DNA from: Allobosea caraganae
GTDB lineage: Bacteria > Pseudomonadota > Alphaproteobacteria > Rhizobiales > Beijerinckiaceae
Direction: 5' to 3'
DNA length: 64,000 bases
Assembly (NCBI RefSeq): GCF_003351345.1
Contig: NZ_QQTO01000030.1
Coordinates: 1-64,000 of the forward strand
Part shown: positions 1-8,504 of the stretch, piece after piece
How positions within the stretch are numbered: the stretch's first letter is position 1
Layout of the letters: the number at the start of each line of letters is the position of its first letter
Program-made: the position numbers and the translations under genes
The notes under the pieces: model-generated
The model's input: only the letters and a program-made list of their open reading frames with translations
Told to the model about the DNA's origin: nothing
Database searches by the model: none

Positions 1-51
1 GCTGAACTCGTAGAACAGAGCCTCTTGCGCCACCCGCCGTTCGCCCATCAT
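1..51 (-). mobile_element. IS1182-family transposase, N-terminal 17 codons, cut by window edge
   Basis: Seventeen codons run off the left edge: MMGERRVAQEALFYEFS. The LFYEFS block following a short basic/acidic start is the usual opening of rhizobial IS1182-family transposases. An ACGGAGGG ribosome-binding site lies about 7 bases before the first ATG, so this is a true gene start and not an internal match. The catalytic region lies outside the window, so it cannot be said whether the element is intact. Identification rests on recalled family sequences, not a search. Confidence 0.65.
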
Positions 52-262
52 TGCGCCGCCCTCCGTAAGGACGACTGAATCAGGACTTCACGCCCGCAGC
101 AACGGCGACTTTTTCAACGACATCCGCCACTTCCGGACATTGGCGCACCACCCGAAAGCGGACATCGCCATTGAGGTTTTGCTAACGCTCAGCGCCCATC
201 GAATTTCGAGTGCCAGAACCGCGATGCTCGGCAGAATACTGCTTGTGGCCTTCCCAGCGTCG
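52..262. other. Probable terminal region of the IS1182-like element and dispersed repeat
   Basis: This stretch lies between the transposase start and the end of the permease gene and holds no convincing gene. It carries CCGGACATTGG and GCGGACATCGCC motifs in opposite arrangement, a pattern common in dispersed rhizobial repeats, plus a GACTTTTTCAAC string that resembles IS ends. The exact IS boundary cannot be set because the other end is outside the window. Confidence 0.3.
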
Positions 263-2035
263 TTAAACCGGGGCTCTGTTTGATCTTAACAGACGAGCGC
301 CGCGCTGACGGCCAAAGATTGCCGCGATACCGACAAGGATGATGAGGCATGTCACGCACAACAGCATGGCTGACACCGCGGCCGCTTCAGGGCTCGTATT
401 GAACCGGATGCCCTCCCACAGCTTCCTCGGCAATGTCTTCACCGACAGGTTGCTGAGGAAGATGGACGCCACCGATTCATCGAATGAAAGTAGCATCGCC
501 AGAAGGGCACCGATGGCCAATCCGGGCAGCAGCAGCGGGAAGACGACGGTCTTGAATATCCGCCACGGATTGGCCCCGAGGCTCGCGGCGGCGAATGACA
601 GCCACGGGTCGATCGAACTGAAAGTCGCTGCGGCGACGAGATAGACGACCGGGAAGATCAGGACGGTATGGGCGATGATGATTCCCGCTTCGGTATCGAC
701 CAAGCCCACTCGCGCGAATGTCAAATACGCACCGAGCGCGAAGACGACCGATGGCACGGTCAGCGGAGACTGTACGAAAGCCTCTGCGGCAGCTTGGGAC
801 CTGAAATTTCGACCGAGGCCAAGAACCGTGAGGGTGGCCAGCATGACGCTCAGGACACAGGTGGTTGCGCCGATGCGCAGGCTGGTCCACCCGGCCTCGA
901 CCCATTCGGGGCTGCCGAGGATCCTCTCGAACCAACGCAGCGAATAGCCGGGAGGCGGAAAGATTAGAACATCCGCCGAACTGAACGAGACGGGAAAGAG
1001 CACGACCAGCGGAAGGAGGATGAAGGACGAGATGACACCGAGATAGATCGGTTCGGCGAGCATCGAGCCGGACTGAAACAATGCTGGAATGCGGAGCCGC
1101 GACTTCGGCAGAGTGACCGGCCGGCGAAGCAGCGAGGTGTCCGCAAGTACCGTCTGATGCGCGGACGAGACCGCCGACAATTGACTTGGGTTCTGCCAGC
1201 GCGAGAACAATCGCGCGACTATCGACAGCCCGAAGACAATGACGGTTGCGGTTATTGCGAGGGTGATGCCGAGCGCTGCAGCGAGAGGCCAGTCGGCGCC
1301 CGTCTCGATTTCCGACTGGATCACCTGCGCCAGCATCTGTTGGCGCTGATTGCCCAGCAAAGCGGGGGCGATGAAGCTCGCCATCGTAAACAGGAACACG
1401 ATGATGACGCCGGACTGGATCCCGCGGATCGCCAGAGGAACCACAATCCCCAGCCAAGCGCGCAGTGGTGTTGCTCCAAGCGTGTGAGCTGCCAGAAGGA
1501 CGCGCCCGTCGATGCGCCGCAGGACAGTGACGAGCGCGAAGACCATCATCGGAATGGATGAGTGCACCAGGGCAAGAACGACCGCCGGCTCGCGGAACAG
1601 CAGCGGAAGAGGCTCCTCGATCAGGCCGAGGTTCAACAGCATCGCGTTCACTAGGCCGCGTTGCCCGAGAATGGCCAGCCAGGCGAATGTTCTCACCAGC
1701 ACGCTGGTCAAGAAGGGCACCAGAACCAGCAGGCTGAGGAGGAGAAGCTTCACCCCGGTTGCACGGCTGAGGATCCAGGCCAGCGGGAAGGCCACAACGA
1801 GTGTGATCGCCGTGGCTTCCAGGCCGATGCGCACGGTCGTCCAGATGACCGTCCGGTAGACCGGGCTGCCGAAGATCCGGACGAACCGCCCGGCGGCATC
1901 GCCGCCGAACGCTTCCGGGACGATCGCCAGCAACGGCAGAGCGAAGGCGAACAGAAGCAGGATGGTCACGGGCGCCAGCAGGAGGAGCCGGCCCCAGTTC
2001 ACGTCCCAAGTTGCGAGCCCACTGCTACGCGCCAT
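263..2035 (-). CDS. Fused ABC transporter permease (two membrane modules), PotBC/FbpB type
   Basis: Predicted inner-membrane channel of an ABC importer, 590 residues. Two homologous permease modules are joined in one chain: an N-terminal set of hydrophobic segments beginning at about residue 15, a polar linker near 310-330, and a second set to the C terminus. Each half carries an EAA-type loop for ATPase contact (AAHTLGATPLRAW in the first, AAASLGANPWRIF in the second). The ATG at 2035 is chosen because GGAG precedes it; an upstream in-frame start would overlap the binding-protein gene. It is the last gene of the minus-strand operon M24 protein, ATPase, binding protein, permease. Substrate is unknown; fused permeases of this kind serve iron, thiamine or polyamine-like solutes. 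Confidence 0.88.
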   Translation of the reverse strand: MARSSGLATWDVNWGRLLLLAPVTILLLFAFALPLLAIVPEAFGGDAAGRFVRIFGSPVYRTVIWTTVRIGLEATAITLVVAFPLAWILSRATGVKLLLLSLLVLVPFLTSVLVRTFAWLAILGQRGLVNAMLLNLGLIEEPLPLLFREPAVVLALVHSSIPMMVFALVTVLRRIDGRVLLAAHTLGATPLRAWLGIVVPLAIRGIQSGVIIVFLFTMASFIAPALLGNQRQQMLAQVIQSEIETGADWPLAAALGITLAITATVIVFGLSIVARLFSRWQNPSQLSAVSSAHQTVLADTSLLRRPVTLPKSRLRIPALFQSGSMLAEPIYLGVISSFILLPLVVLFPVSFSSADVLIFPPPGYSLRWFERILGSPEWVEAGWTSLRIGATTCVLSVMLATLTVLGLGRNFRSQAAAEAFVQSPLTVPSVVFALGAYLTFARVGLVDTEAGIIIAHTVLIFPVVYLVAAATFSSIDPWLSFAAASLGANPWRIFKTVVFPLLLPGLAIGALLAMLLSFDESVASIFLSNLSVKTLPRKLWEGIRFNTSPEAAAVSAMLLCVTCLIILVGIAAIFGRQRGARLLRSNRAPV

Positions 2036-2058
2036 CGTCCCGTTCTCCGTTCTGCGCG

Positions 2059-3081
2059 TCAGTGCATGATGTACGTGTTCCACCGAGCCGATACGGCCTC
2101 GAGGTTCTCGTTCCACCATTTCGAGTTGAGTACGCCGCCGAGCTTCTCGTTCTCCGGATTGCCCGGCAGGCCCTTGGTAACCGCCGGATCCACGAGCTTC
2201 AGCGCGTCGACATTGGTCGGGCCGTAGAAGATGTGGCGCGGGAGTTCGGCTTGGGCCTGCGGTTGAGCGGCGAAGTTGATGAATTTCATCGCCTCTGCCT
2301 TGTTAGGTGCGCCTTTGATCACCGCCCAGTACTCGACCACGGTGACCGATGCCTCATAGCCGTAGGCCCAGCCTGCGCCGGCCTTAATGGCGTTGTCGAT
2401 GCGGCCGCCCGGGCCAAAGGCGAGGTCGACCTCTCCCTGCTGGATCAGGGCCTGGAGATCCGATGGCGGCTTGAAGCCGACGACCTGGTCCTTGATCCGG
2501 TCGATGACCTTCAGGCCGCGATCCACATCCAGCGGATAAAGATCCGCAGGCTTCACGCCGTCGGCCAACAATGCGAATTCGAGGTTGTAATAGGGCAGCG
2601 CCAGCATGACGCGACGCGCTTTCACCTTCGGGTCGAAGAACTGGGCTGCCGTCAGACCATTCGGGAACTTGGTCTTGTTCCAGGCCATGTTCTGCGCGAA
2701 CTTCATGTAGCCGACGCCGTATTGCTTGCGCAGATCGGCTGGAATGCCATCGGATTTGACCACCGAGTAGTCGATGGGCTCGAGAAGGTCGTCCTTGACT
2801 TCGTTCTCGTAGGCGGCGGCGTCGGCGGAGATGACGTCCCAGGTGATGTTGCGGCTCGCGACCATCGCCTTGACCTTCGCGTGGCCGGTGCCGGTGGTAT
2901 CGGTAACCCTGGAGCCCGTCGCCTTGGCGTAGGGCTCGAAGAAGGCCTTCTTCTGGGCGTCCTGGAAGGAGCCGCCATAGGACGAGATCACGACCTTGCC
3001 GGTATCGGCGGCGGCCGCGCCGATGAAGATCACGCCGATCGCCGCGATCGACAGGCCCATATATCGCTTGAGATTTTTCAT
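2059..3081 (-). CDS. ABC transporter substrate-binding protein, PotD-like
   Basis: Periplasmic binding protein of 340 residues with a Sec-type signal peptide (basic MKNLKRY, hydrophobic core, cleavage likely after GAAAA near residue 25). The mature start VVISSYGGSFQDAQ is the typical first strand of the PotD/spermidine-putrescine binding family (COG0687). It lies 27 bases downstream of the ATPase gene and 23 bases before the permease gene, so it is part of one transcript. Family members bind polyamines, opines, amino-acid derivatives and other amines; the ligand here cannot be named. A linked amidase and creatinase-like protein make a nitrogenous ligand plausible (inference). Confidence 0.88.
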   Translation of the reverse strand: MKNLKRYMGLSIAAIGVIFIGAAAADTGKVVISSYGGSFQDAQKKAFFEPYAKATGSRVTDTTGTGHAKVKAMVASRNITWDVISADAAAYENEVKDDLLEPIDYSVVKSDGIPADLRKQYGVGYMKFAQNMAWNKTKFPNGLTAAQFFDPKVKARRVMLALPYYNLEFALLADGVKPADLYPLDVDRGLKVIDRIKDQVVGFKPPSDLQALIQQGEVDLAFGPGGRIDNAIKAGAGWAYGYEASVTVVEYWAVIKGAPNKAEAMKFINFAAQPQAQAELPRHIFYGPTNVDALKLVDPAVTKGLPGNPENEKLGGVLNSKWWNENLEAVSARWNTYIMH

Positions 3082-3108
3082 GTTTTTTCCCCTCTCCGTG
3101 AATCCGCT

Positions 3109-4197
3109 TTAGATGGTCCCCTCAGCCGGAAGAACAGCGACGGCGCCGGGCGCCCATCGCGCGATGACGTCTTTGCCGGGCTCGAGCCGGCCGGCGGCCT
3201 CGTCCCCGCGCACGACGGTGGCGAGCAGGGATTGCCCGTCGGGCAGCGCGAGCGTCACGCGCCAGCCGGCGCCGAGGTAAGTGACGTCCCGGATCTTGGC
3301 CGGAATTCCGAAGGCGCCGTCAGCGGCGGCGCTTGTCGCGGAACGGACGGCGACGTTCTCTGGTCGCACGACGATGTCGAACGGCGCTGCCGTCGCCAAC
3401 GGCAATGCCTGACGGGCGCCAGCGATCTCGTATCCACGGCCATTGTCGATCGCGGTTGCCCGCAGGATCGAGCATTCGCCCAGAAAGCGCGCGACGAAGT
3501 GGCTGGAAGGCGCTGCATAGATGGTTTCCGGGTCGGCCACCTGGAGCAGGCGCCCGCCCGCCATGATCCCGATCCGGTTGGCCATCGCCATGGCTTCCGA
3601 CTGGTCATGCGTCACATAGATGACGGTGATGCCGAGCTCGCCCTGGATGCGCTTCAGTTCCAGCTGCATCTGGTCGCGCAGTCTGCGATCGAGCGCGCCG
3701 AGCGGCTCGTCCATCAGCAACAGGCTGGGACCGAAAACGAGCGAGCGGGCAAGCGCGACACGTTGCTGCTGCCCGCCGGACAGCTGAGACGGGTACGAGG
3801 CGCCCCGGTCGGTCAGGTTGACGAGGCTCAGCGCGGCATTCACCCGCGCCTCGCGATCAGCGCGGCCGACTCCGCGCATCTTCAGCGGATAGGCGACGTT
3901 CTCGGCCGCCGTCATATGCGGGAACAGTGCGTAGTTCTGGAAGACCACGCCGATCTGCCGCCTATGCGGGGGAACATCGGAGACGGACGTGCCCGACATC
4001 AGGACGCTGCCTTCGGTGGGTTTGTCGAACCCCGCGAGGAGCATCAGAAGCGTCGTCTTGCCGGAGCCGCTCGACCCGAGCAGCGCGAAGAACTCCCCCG
4101 AAGCGATGTCGAGGCTCACATCGCTTACCGCGGCGACAGGCCCGTAGCGTTTCGTGACACCTTGAAAGGAAACGGCGGCGAGCGACGCGTCCGTCAT
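3109..4197 (-). CDS. ABC transporter ATP-binding protein, PotA-like
   Basis: ATPase of 362 residues powering the adjacent importer. Visible motifs are Walker A GSSGSGKTT at 41-49, the signature LSGGQQQR beginning at 139, and Walker B LLLMDEP at 159-165, followed by a D-loop ALD and a switch histidine in YVTHD. A C-terminal TOBE-type region follows from about residue 240. Its ATG overlaps the stop of the upstream M24 gene by one base (TGATG), suggesting translational coupling. Size and domain order match PotA/FbpC-type ATPases. Confidence 0.93.
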   Translation of the reverse strand: MTDASLAAVSFQGVTKRYGPVAAVSDVSLDIASGEFFALLGSSGSGKTTLLMLLAGFDKPTEGSVLMSGTSVSDVPPHRRQIGVVFQNYALFPHMTAAENVAYPLKMRGVGRADREARVNAALSLVNLTDRGASYPSQLSGGQQQRVALARSLVFGPSLLLMDEPLGALDRRLRDQMQLELKRIQGELGITVIYVTHDQSEAMAMANRIGIMAGGRLLQVADPETIYAAPSSHFVARFLGECSILRATAIDNGRGYEIAGARQALPLATAAPFDIVVRPENVAVRSATSAAADGAFGIPAKIRDVTYLGAGWRVTLALPDGQSLLATVVRGDEAAGRLEPGKDVIARWAPGAVAVLPAEGTI

Positions 4198-5402
4198 CAG
4201 ATGTCCCTGCCGAGATCGAATGGGGTGAGCACCTCATGGCCGGCTTCGGTCACGAGGACCGTATCGCCGAAGCGCGCGCCGCCGACGCCATCGACATAGA
4301 TGCCCGGCTCGATGGTGATGACCATGCCAGGCTCGAGCACGGTCTGGGAGCCGGCCTTGATCTCGTGCCCGTCCCAGCTGGAATAGCCGATCGAACGGCC
4401 GGTGCGATGCAGGACGGGGTTTTCCCAGCCACCACGGTCGATCACGGCCATGGCTGCAGCGTGCACTGCGTCGGCCGTCGCGCCGGGGCGCGTGGCGGCC
4501 AACGCCGCCTCCTGCGATTCACGCGCGAGATCGATGACCTTGCGCATCTCCGCGGAGGGTCTTGTGGAGCCGACCTGCACGGGACGGTCATAGCCGATCA
4601 AATGCCCGAAGAAGCCCGTACTGCATCGACATATCTGCACGACGTCGCCTTCCCGCATTCTGCGGCCGGCGCCGGCGGCGTGGCAGCGCGCCGTGCGCTC
4701 GGCCCCGCTTCCCGTCATGTGCAGGCCCAGCGCCAGCGGCGACTGTTCCTCGTTTCCATTCCATAGCTCGGCAGCCCGCCGGGTGCCGGCCACGAAAGAA
4801 GCGAGCGAGACTTCCCATTCGGCAATGCCGGGAGCGACAGCGTCAACGCTGGCCCTGAACTGATGGCCGATGACATCGCAGCTCAGTCGAATGACGTCGA
4901 GCGCCGCAGCGTCCTTTATCGCCAGCAGATCGCGCAGCAGCAGGCCTGCGTCCCTGACGCGCTCTTGCCCGAGCGCCTGCCGGACGAGCTCGATGTTCGC
5001 GCCGTTCGTGCCATTGAAGTCGATGCCGATCGTACGGGCTTGCGGTGCGCTTTCTGCGACGTAGCCAGCGAGAGCGTCCTGGTGCGTCGTGGGAGCCGGG
5101 ACGGGCTCCTCCCATTCCACCCATCTGGCAATCACCGGCGTGCCGGACCGTGCCTGGATTTCCTTAACTTCGCTGCCGGGCGAGACGAAGCCCGGATTGC
5201 CGTTTTGGGGAACGATCAGCCAGATCGGGCGGGTGACCGGAAGCCCATGCAAGCCGGTGAGAAATCTCAAGATGTCGGCGCCGGCCAGTGCGAGAATGTC
5301 GAACCCGCGCTTCTTCATCTCAACCTGGGTGCGCTTGAGGCGATTGCGATAGTCCGCATCGGACGGAACAGGAGGGGGGGCTGCAGTGGGGCTTGCGAGC
5401 AT
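4197..5402 (-). CDS. M24-family (creatinase/aminopeptidase fold) protein with non-canonical metal site
   Basis: Protein of 401 residues with the two-domain M24 layout: N-terminal creatinase-type domain to about 150, then the pita-bread fold. It keeps His241, His332 in VLHRTGRSIGY and Glu365 in ITIEPGIYV. The usual first metal aspartate motif is replaced by QICRCSTG around 257-263, and the last metal glutamate region reads RFGDTVLV. That pattern is closer to creatinase, which hydrolyses a C-N bond without metal, than to metallo-Xaa-Pro aminopeptidases. It is the first gene of the LacI-controlled transport operon, with three operators directly upstream. Substrate unknown; a C-N bond of a small imported compound is a reasonable guess. 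Confidence 0.85.
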   Translation of the reverse strand: MLASPTAAPPPVPSDADYRNRLKRTQVEMKKRGFDILALAGADILRFLTGLHGLPVTRPIWLIVPQNGNPGFVSPGSEVKEIQARSGTPVIARWVEWEEPVPAPTTHQDALAGYVAESAPQARTIGIDFNGTNGANIELVRQALGQERVRDAGLLLRDLLAIKDAAALDVIRLSCDVIGHQFRASVDAVAPGIAEWEVSLASFVAGTRRAAELWNGNEEQSPLALGLHMTGSGAERTARCHAAGAGRRMREGDVVQICRCSTGFFGHLIGYDRPVQVGSTRPSAEMRKVIDLARESQEAALAATRPGATADAVHAAAMAVIDRGGWENPVLHRTGRSIGYSSWDGHEIKAGSQTVLEPGMVITIEPGIYVDGVGGARFGDTVLVTEAGHEVLTPFDLGRDI

Positions 5403-5421
5403 GGTCTCTTCTCGGCGTGAT

Positions 5422-5477
5422 CCAATCGTTTGGACATCTCATACAATCGTTTGTATTGTCAATTGCCAATCGATTGG
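5422..5477. promoter_or_regulatory. Three LacI-type operators and promoter for the minus-strand operon
   Basis: Three 12-bp near-palindromes with core CAATCGWTTG: CCAATCGTTTGG at 5422-5433, ACAATCGTTTGT at 5443-5454 and the perfect CCAATCGATTGG at 5466-5477, spaced 21 and 23 bases, about two helical turns. A minus-strand TTGACA occupies 5462-5457, between the second and third sites. The central CG palindrome is typical of LacI-family operators, and the lacI-type gene is adjacent. Confidence 0.8.
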
Positions 5478-5644
5478 ATTGGCATTTTCAGCGAAGTAGC
5501 AGCCTGATCGGTGATATGGCGGGCTCGGTTGGCTCAGAACAACGAGTTGGGCGACGTTTTGATGGCCGACCCGTTCCGTCTCATGTGATCGCGGAGGATG
5601 ATCGCAGCCGCGGTGCCAAGCCCGCGAATTGCAGGTCGATCAGA

Positions 5645-6640
5645 TCATCGGGCCTGCGCGACGCTGTCCCGCATCACCAATCGATGATCGAGCACGATCT
5701 TATCCGAGGGCGGTGCGCCCCTATAGACTTGGCGAAAGAGCGCCTCTGCTCCCTTCCGCCCCATCTCGAAGCGTGGAACGGCAACCGTCGAGAGCGGGGG
5801 GGACATCAGTCCGGCTACTTTCAGATCGTCGATCCCGAAGAACGACATGTCGCCGGGTATGCTCCGGTTGGCCCGTCGGGCTGCGGCCATGGCGGCGATC
5901 GCAAGTTCGTCAGTGGCGCAGAAGACCGCCGTGGCGTGCAGGCCATCGTCGAGCATGGATTTCATGATCGCGAAACCCGACTCGGCGTCGTCCTTGAAAG
6001 AGTCGGTCGAGCGCATGTTCACGAACTCGCCGAGCCCGTTATCGCGCATGAAATCGACGTAAGCGGCGCTTCGCTCGCGATATGTCTCGGAGCTGGTCGG
6101 TCCTCCGATATGCAAGATACGCCTGTGCCCCATGGAATGGAGCTGGACCATAACCTCCTTGGCGGCGGCGTAGTTGTCGATCGTGACGCAAGTCACGCCG
6201 TCATGCGGCACAGGACGCGATATCGCGACCACTTTGCTGCTGAGCCCTTGCATGCCGAGAATTGTCGTCGGCAGCGTTCCGGTGACCGTGATGATGCCAT
6301 CCACGACGCCGGTCATCAGCTGGTTTCCAAGCTTCTCCTCGCGCTTCGACTGGCGCAGCGTAACGCCGAGCAACACGTTGATGTCGCGTTCCGCCAATGT
6401 CTCGACGATGCCTTGAACGACGTCGGAATAGAACGGAGCACCGATGTCTGAAACGATGACGAGCACCTGGTTCGCGCGGCCATCCCGCAGCGCGCGCCCT
6501 CTCTCGTTCACCACATAACCGGTGTCGCGCACGATCTGATCGATGAGCTCGCGTGTCTCCTTGGCGACGCGCGAGCTTCCCGCCAGGGCGCGACTGACCG
6601 TCGAGATGTCGACGCCCGCTATGCGCGCTATCTCGGCCAT
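5645..6640 (-). CDS. LacI-family transcriptional regulator
   Basis: DNA-binding repressor of 331 residues. The helix-turn-helix is at the extreme N terminus (MAEIARIAGVDISTVSRAL, residues 1-19), followed by the hinge helix and a periplasmic-binding-protein-like ligand domain (VLVIVSDIGAPFYSDVVQGI onwards). No better start exists upstream: the frame reaches a stop with no ATG, GTG or TTG between. The gene lies between the two operator clusters and is likely the repressor of both the transporter operon and the amidase/enolase operon. The ligand is probably the transported compound or a breakdown product (inference). Confidence 0.93.
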   Translation of the reverse strand: MAEIARIAGVDISTVSRALAGSSRVAKETRELIDQIVRDTGYVVNERGRALRDGRANQVLVIVSDIGAPFYSDVVQGIVETLAERDINVLLGVTLRQSKREEKLGNQLMTGVVDGIITVTGTLPTTILGMQGLSSKVVAISRPVPHDGVTCVTIDNYAAAKEVMVQLHSMGHRRILHIGGPTSSETYRERSAAYVDFMRDNGLGEFVNMRSTDSFKDDAESGFAIMKSMLDDGLHATAVFCATDELAIAAMAAARRANRSIPGDMSFFGIDDLKVAGLMSPPLSTVAVPRFEMGRKGAEALFRQVYRGAPPSDKIVLDHRLVMRDSVAQAR

Positions 6641-6997
6641 TTTGGGCCGCCGTCCATCGGCTGGCCCTTCTGCGTTTTCGTCGATCTGCGAGATGAGCGC
6701 GTTTCCTTTTTCAACGCCTTACGCTGTGAGTTGGTCACTCCGGCCCGACGAGCTGCTGCTACGCGCAAGCCGTCGGATTATCAAAGTCCTTTTCGGCCCT
6801 TGCTGCCGCGGAGATTCGAGTTCCGTTCAACGAACGCTACTCCTCCGGCTCGGTATTGACAATCCAATCGATTGTAAATAATTGCCAATCGATTGTATTA
6901 TGATTTTAATGCCCATTGCGGCCCGTTTGGCACGAGCGCCGCCAATGCCGCGGATAGGGAGGTTTGGTTGGGACATCTCATCGCGAATGGAGCCGAC
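6641..6997. promoter_or_regulatory. Intergenic promoter region with two LacI-type operators
   Basis: Plus-strand TTGACA at 6856-6861 is followed by operator CCAATCGATTGT at 6864-6875 and a second identical copy at 6885-6896, centres 21 bases apart. The block TTGACAATNCAAWCGATTG is conserved between this promoter and the minus-strand promoter near 5443-5462, including a 13-base distance from TTGACA to the TA after the operator. The rest of the stretch (6641-6855) holds no gene that I can support. Confidence 0.75.
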
Positions 6998-8422
6998 ATG
7001 GATGTCGGCTTCCTCTCGGCCACAGAGCTCGGGCGCGCATTGGCTCGCGGTGAGCTGACGTCTCAAGCGCTTGTGACCGCGCTGCTCGCTCGGATCCGGG
7101 CCTATGATCCGGTTTTGAAGGCTTTCGTCGAAGTCTACGACGACGACGCTCTGCAGGCGGCGTGGCAGTCGGATGAGCGGCGGTCCCGCAACCAGACCAG
7201 AGGCTTGCTCGATGGCATCCCTTTCGCGGCCAAAGACCTCTTCGACGTCGAGGGCCGTCCGACATTGGCGGGATCGAAAGCGTCGGACGCGACGCCTGCC
7301 GCGCAGTCAGCCAACGCGGTCCTGCGACTTCTGGCCGAGGGCATGATTCTGATCGGCAAGACGCGTACGGTCGAATTCGCCTATGGCAGCTGGGGAACGA
7401 ACCCTAGCTGCGGCACCCCGGTTAATCCGCGCGACACCGTCGTTGCGCGCGTAGCGGGCGGTTCATCCAGCGGGTCAGGGGTAGCGGTCGCGGCCGGGAT
7501 GGTGCCCGTCGCGCTCGGCACCGACACCGGGGGCTCGGTGCGCACCCCTTCGGCTCTGTGCGGAATCGTCGGAATGAAGCCATCGCCCGGGCTGATCGGC
7601 CGCAGCGGAGTTCAGCCCTTGGCCCTGGTCTTCGACACCGTGGGCCCGATGGCGCGTTCGGTCGAGGACGCCGCACTTGTCCAGGCCGTGCTGCAAGGGG
7701 AGGATCCCGACGATCCCGCGACTTTCAGCATTCCCCGAGCGAACCCGATGGCCGATCTGGGCAAGGGCATCGCAGGGCTGAGGCTGCGCCACCCGTCGAT
7801 GGAAAACCTGAAAGCCGCCGATCCCGAAATCCTCGACAGATTCAGGGATATGCTCGCCGATCTGGCCGGCATGGGTGCGCTCATCGAGGAGAAGCCGCTG
7901 CCTCGCCCCCTCGAACTCTATGCAAGTCTCGCCGCCAACATCACCACCGCGGAGGCATGGAACCGTTTTCGGCCCTTGATCGATGTGGACGACAGTCTTG
8001 TCGACCCGGAAATCGCGACGCGGATGTCCCGCGGCAGGGCGATGAGCATTGCTGACTACCTCGGCTACGAAGAGCAACGCCGGCTGATGCAGACGGAGTT
8101 CCACCACTACTTTTCGGGGGCCGATGCGCTCCTACTCCCCTCGTCTCCGATCACGGCGAAACCCATCGACAGCGTGCACGACAGCTTTGCGCCGTTCGGC
8201 ATTTTCACCCGTCTCGCCGGTCTGATGAGCCTCGCTTCGCTGAGCGTACCGATGGGCGATGTGGAACGGCTCCCAACAGGCGTTCAGATCATGGTTCGGC
8301 GCTACGCCGATCCGCTTGCATTCCGGATTGGGCATGCCCTCGAAATTCGGCGTGGCGGCTCGTTCGTACGCCCGCTTGGATATGAGCGCCTGGATCACCC
8401 GGACCCGGTAGCCGCGGAGTGA
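6998..8422 (+). CDS. Amidase (amidase-signature family)
   Basis: Hydrolase of 474 residues in the amidase-signature family, which cleaves amides to acid and ammonia or amine. The Ser-cisSer-Lys triad is visible: Lys79 in GIPFAAKD, the cis-Ser at about 156 in GGSSSGSG, and nucleophile Ser180 in GTDTGGS. Start at 6998 has GGAG five bases upstream; an upstream TTG at 6893 is rejected because it lies inside an operator. The gene is first in a plus-strand operon with the enolase-superfamily gene. Members range from AtzF-like and GatA-like to aryl-amide hydrolases; no specific substrate is visible. Confidence 0.9.
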   Translation: MDVGFLSATELGRALARGELTSQALVTALLARIRAYDPVLKAFVEVYDDDALQAAWQSDERRSRNQTRGLLDGIPFAAKDLFDVEGRPTLAGSKASDATPAAQSANAVLRLLAEGMILIGKTRTVEFAYGSWGTNPSCGTPVNPRDTVVARVAGGSSSGSGVAVAAGMVPVALGTDTGGSVRTPSALCGIVGMKPSPGLIGRSGVQPLALVFDTVGPMARSVEDAALVQAVLQGEDPDDPATFSIPRANPMADLGKGIAGLRLRHPSMENLKAADPEILDRFRDMLADLAGMGALIEEKPLPRPLELYASLAANITTAEAWNRFRPLIDVDDSLVDPEIATRMSRGRAMSIADYLGYEEQRRLMQTEFHHYFSGADALLLPSSPITAKPIDSVHDSFAPFGIFTRLAGLMSLASLSVPMGDVERLPTGVQIMVRRYADPLAFRIGHALEIRRGGSFVRPLGYERLDHPDPVAAE

Positions 8423-8504
8423 GCATTTGGATTGCCGGGAGGCGGCGCGCGTCAGGTTCGCTGGTCCCAATCACCTATCGTTTTCAGCACAGAAAGCCAC
8501 GTCG

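Noticed and set aside
2011..4299. Long plus-strand open frame opposite the binding protein and ATPase genes
   Set aside because: It is antisense to two genes with clear domains and arises from GC-rich codon bias; its translation shows no recognisable motif.
6893..6997. Longer amidase start at a TTG
   Set aside because: The codon lies inside the second LacI-type operator, and a good ribosome-binding site precedes the ATG at 6998.
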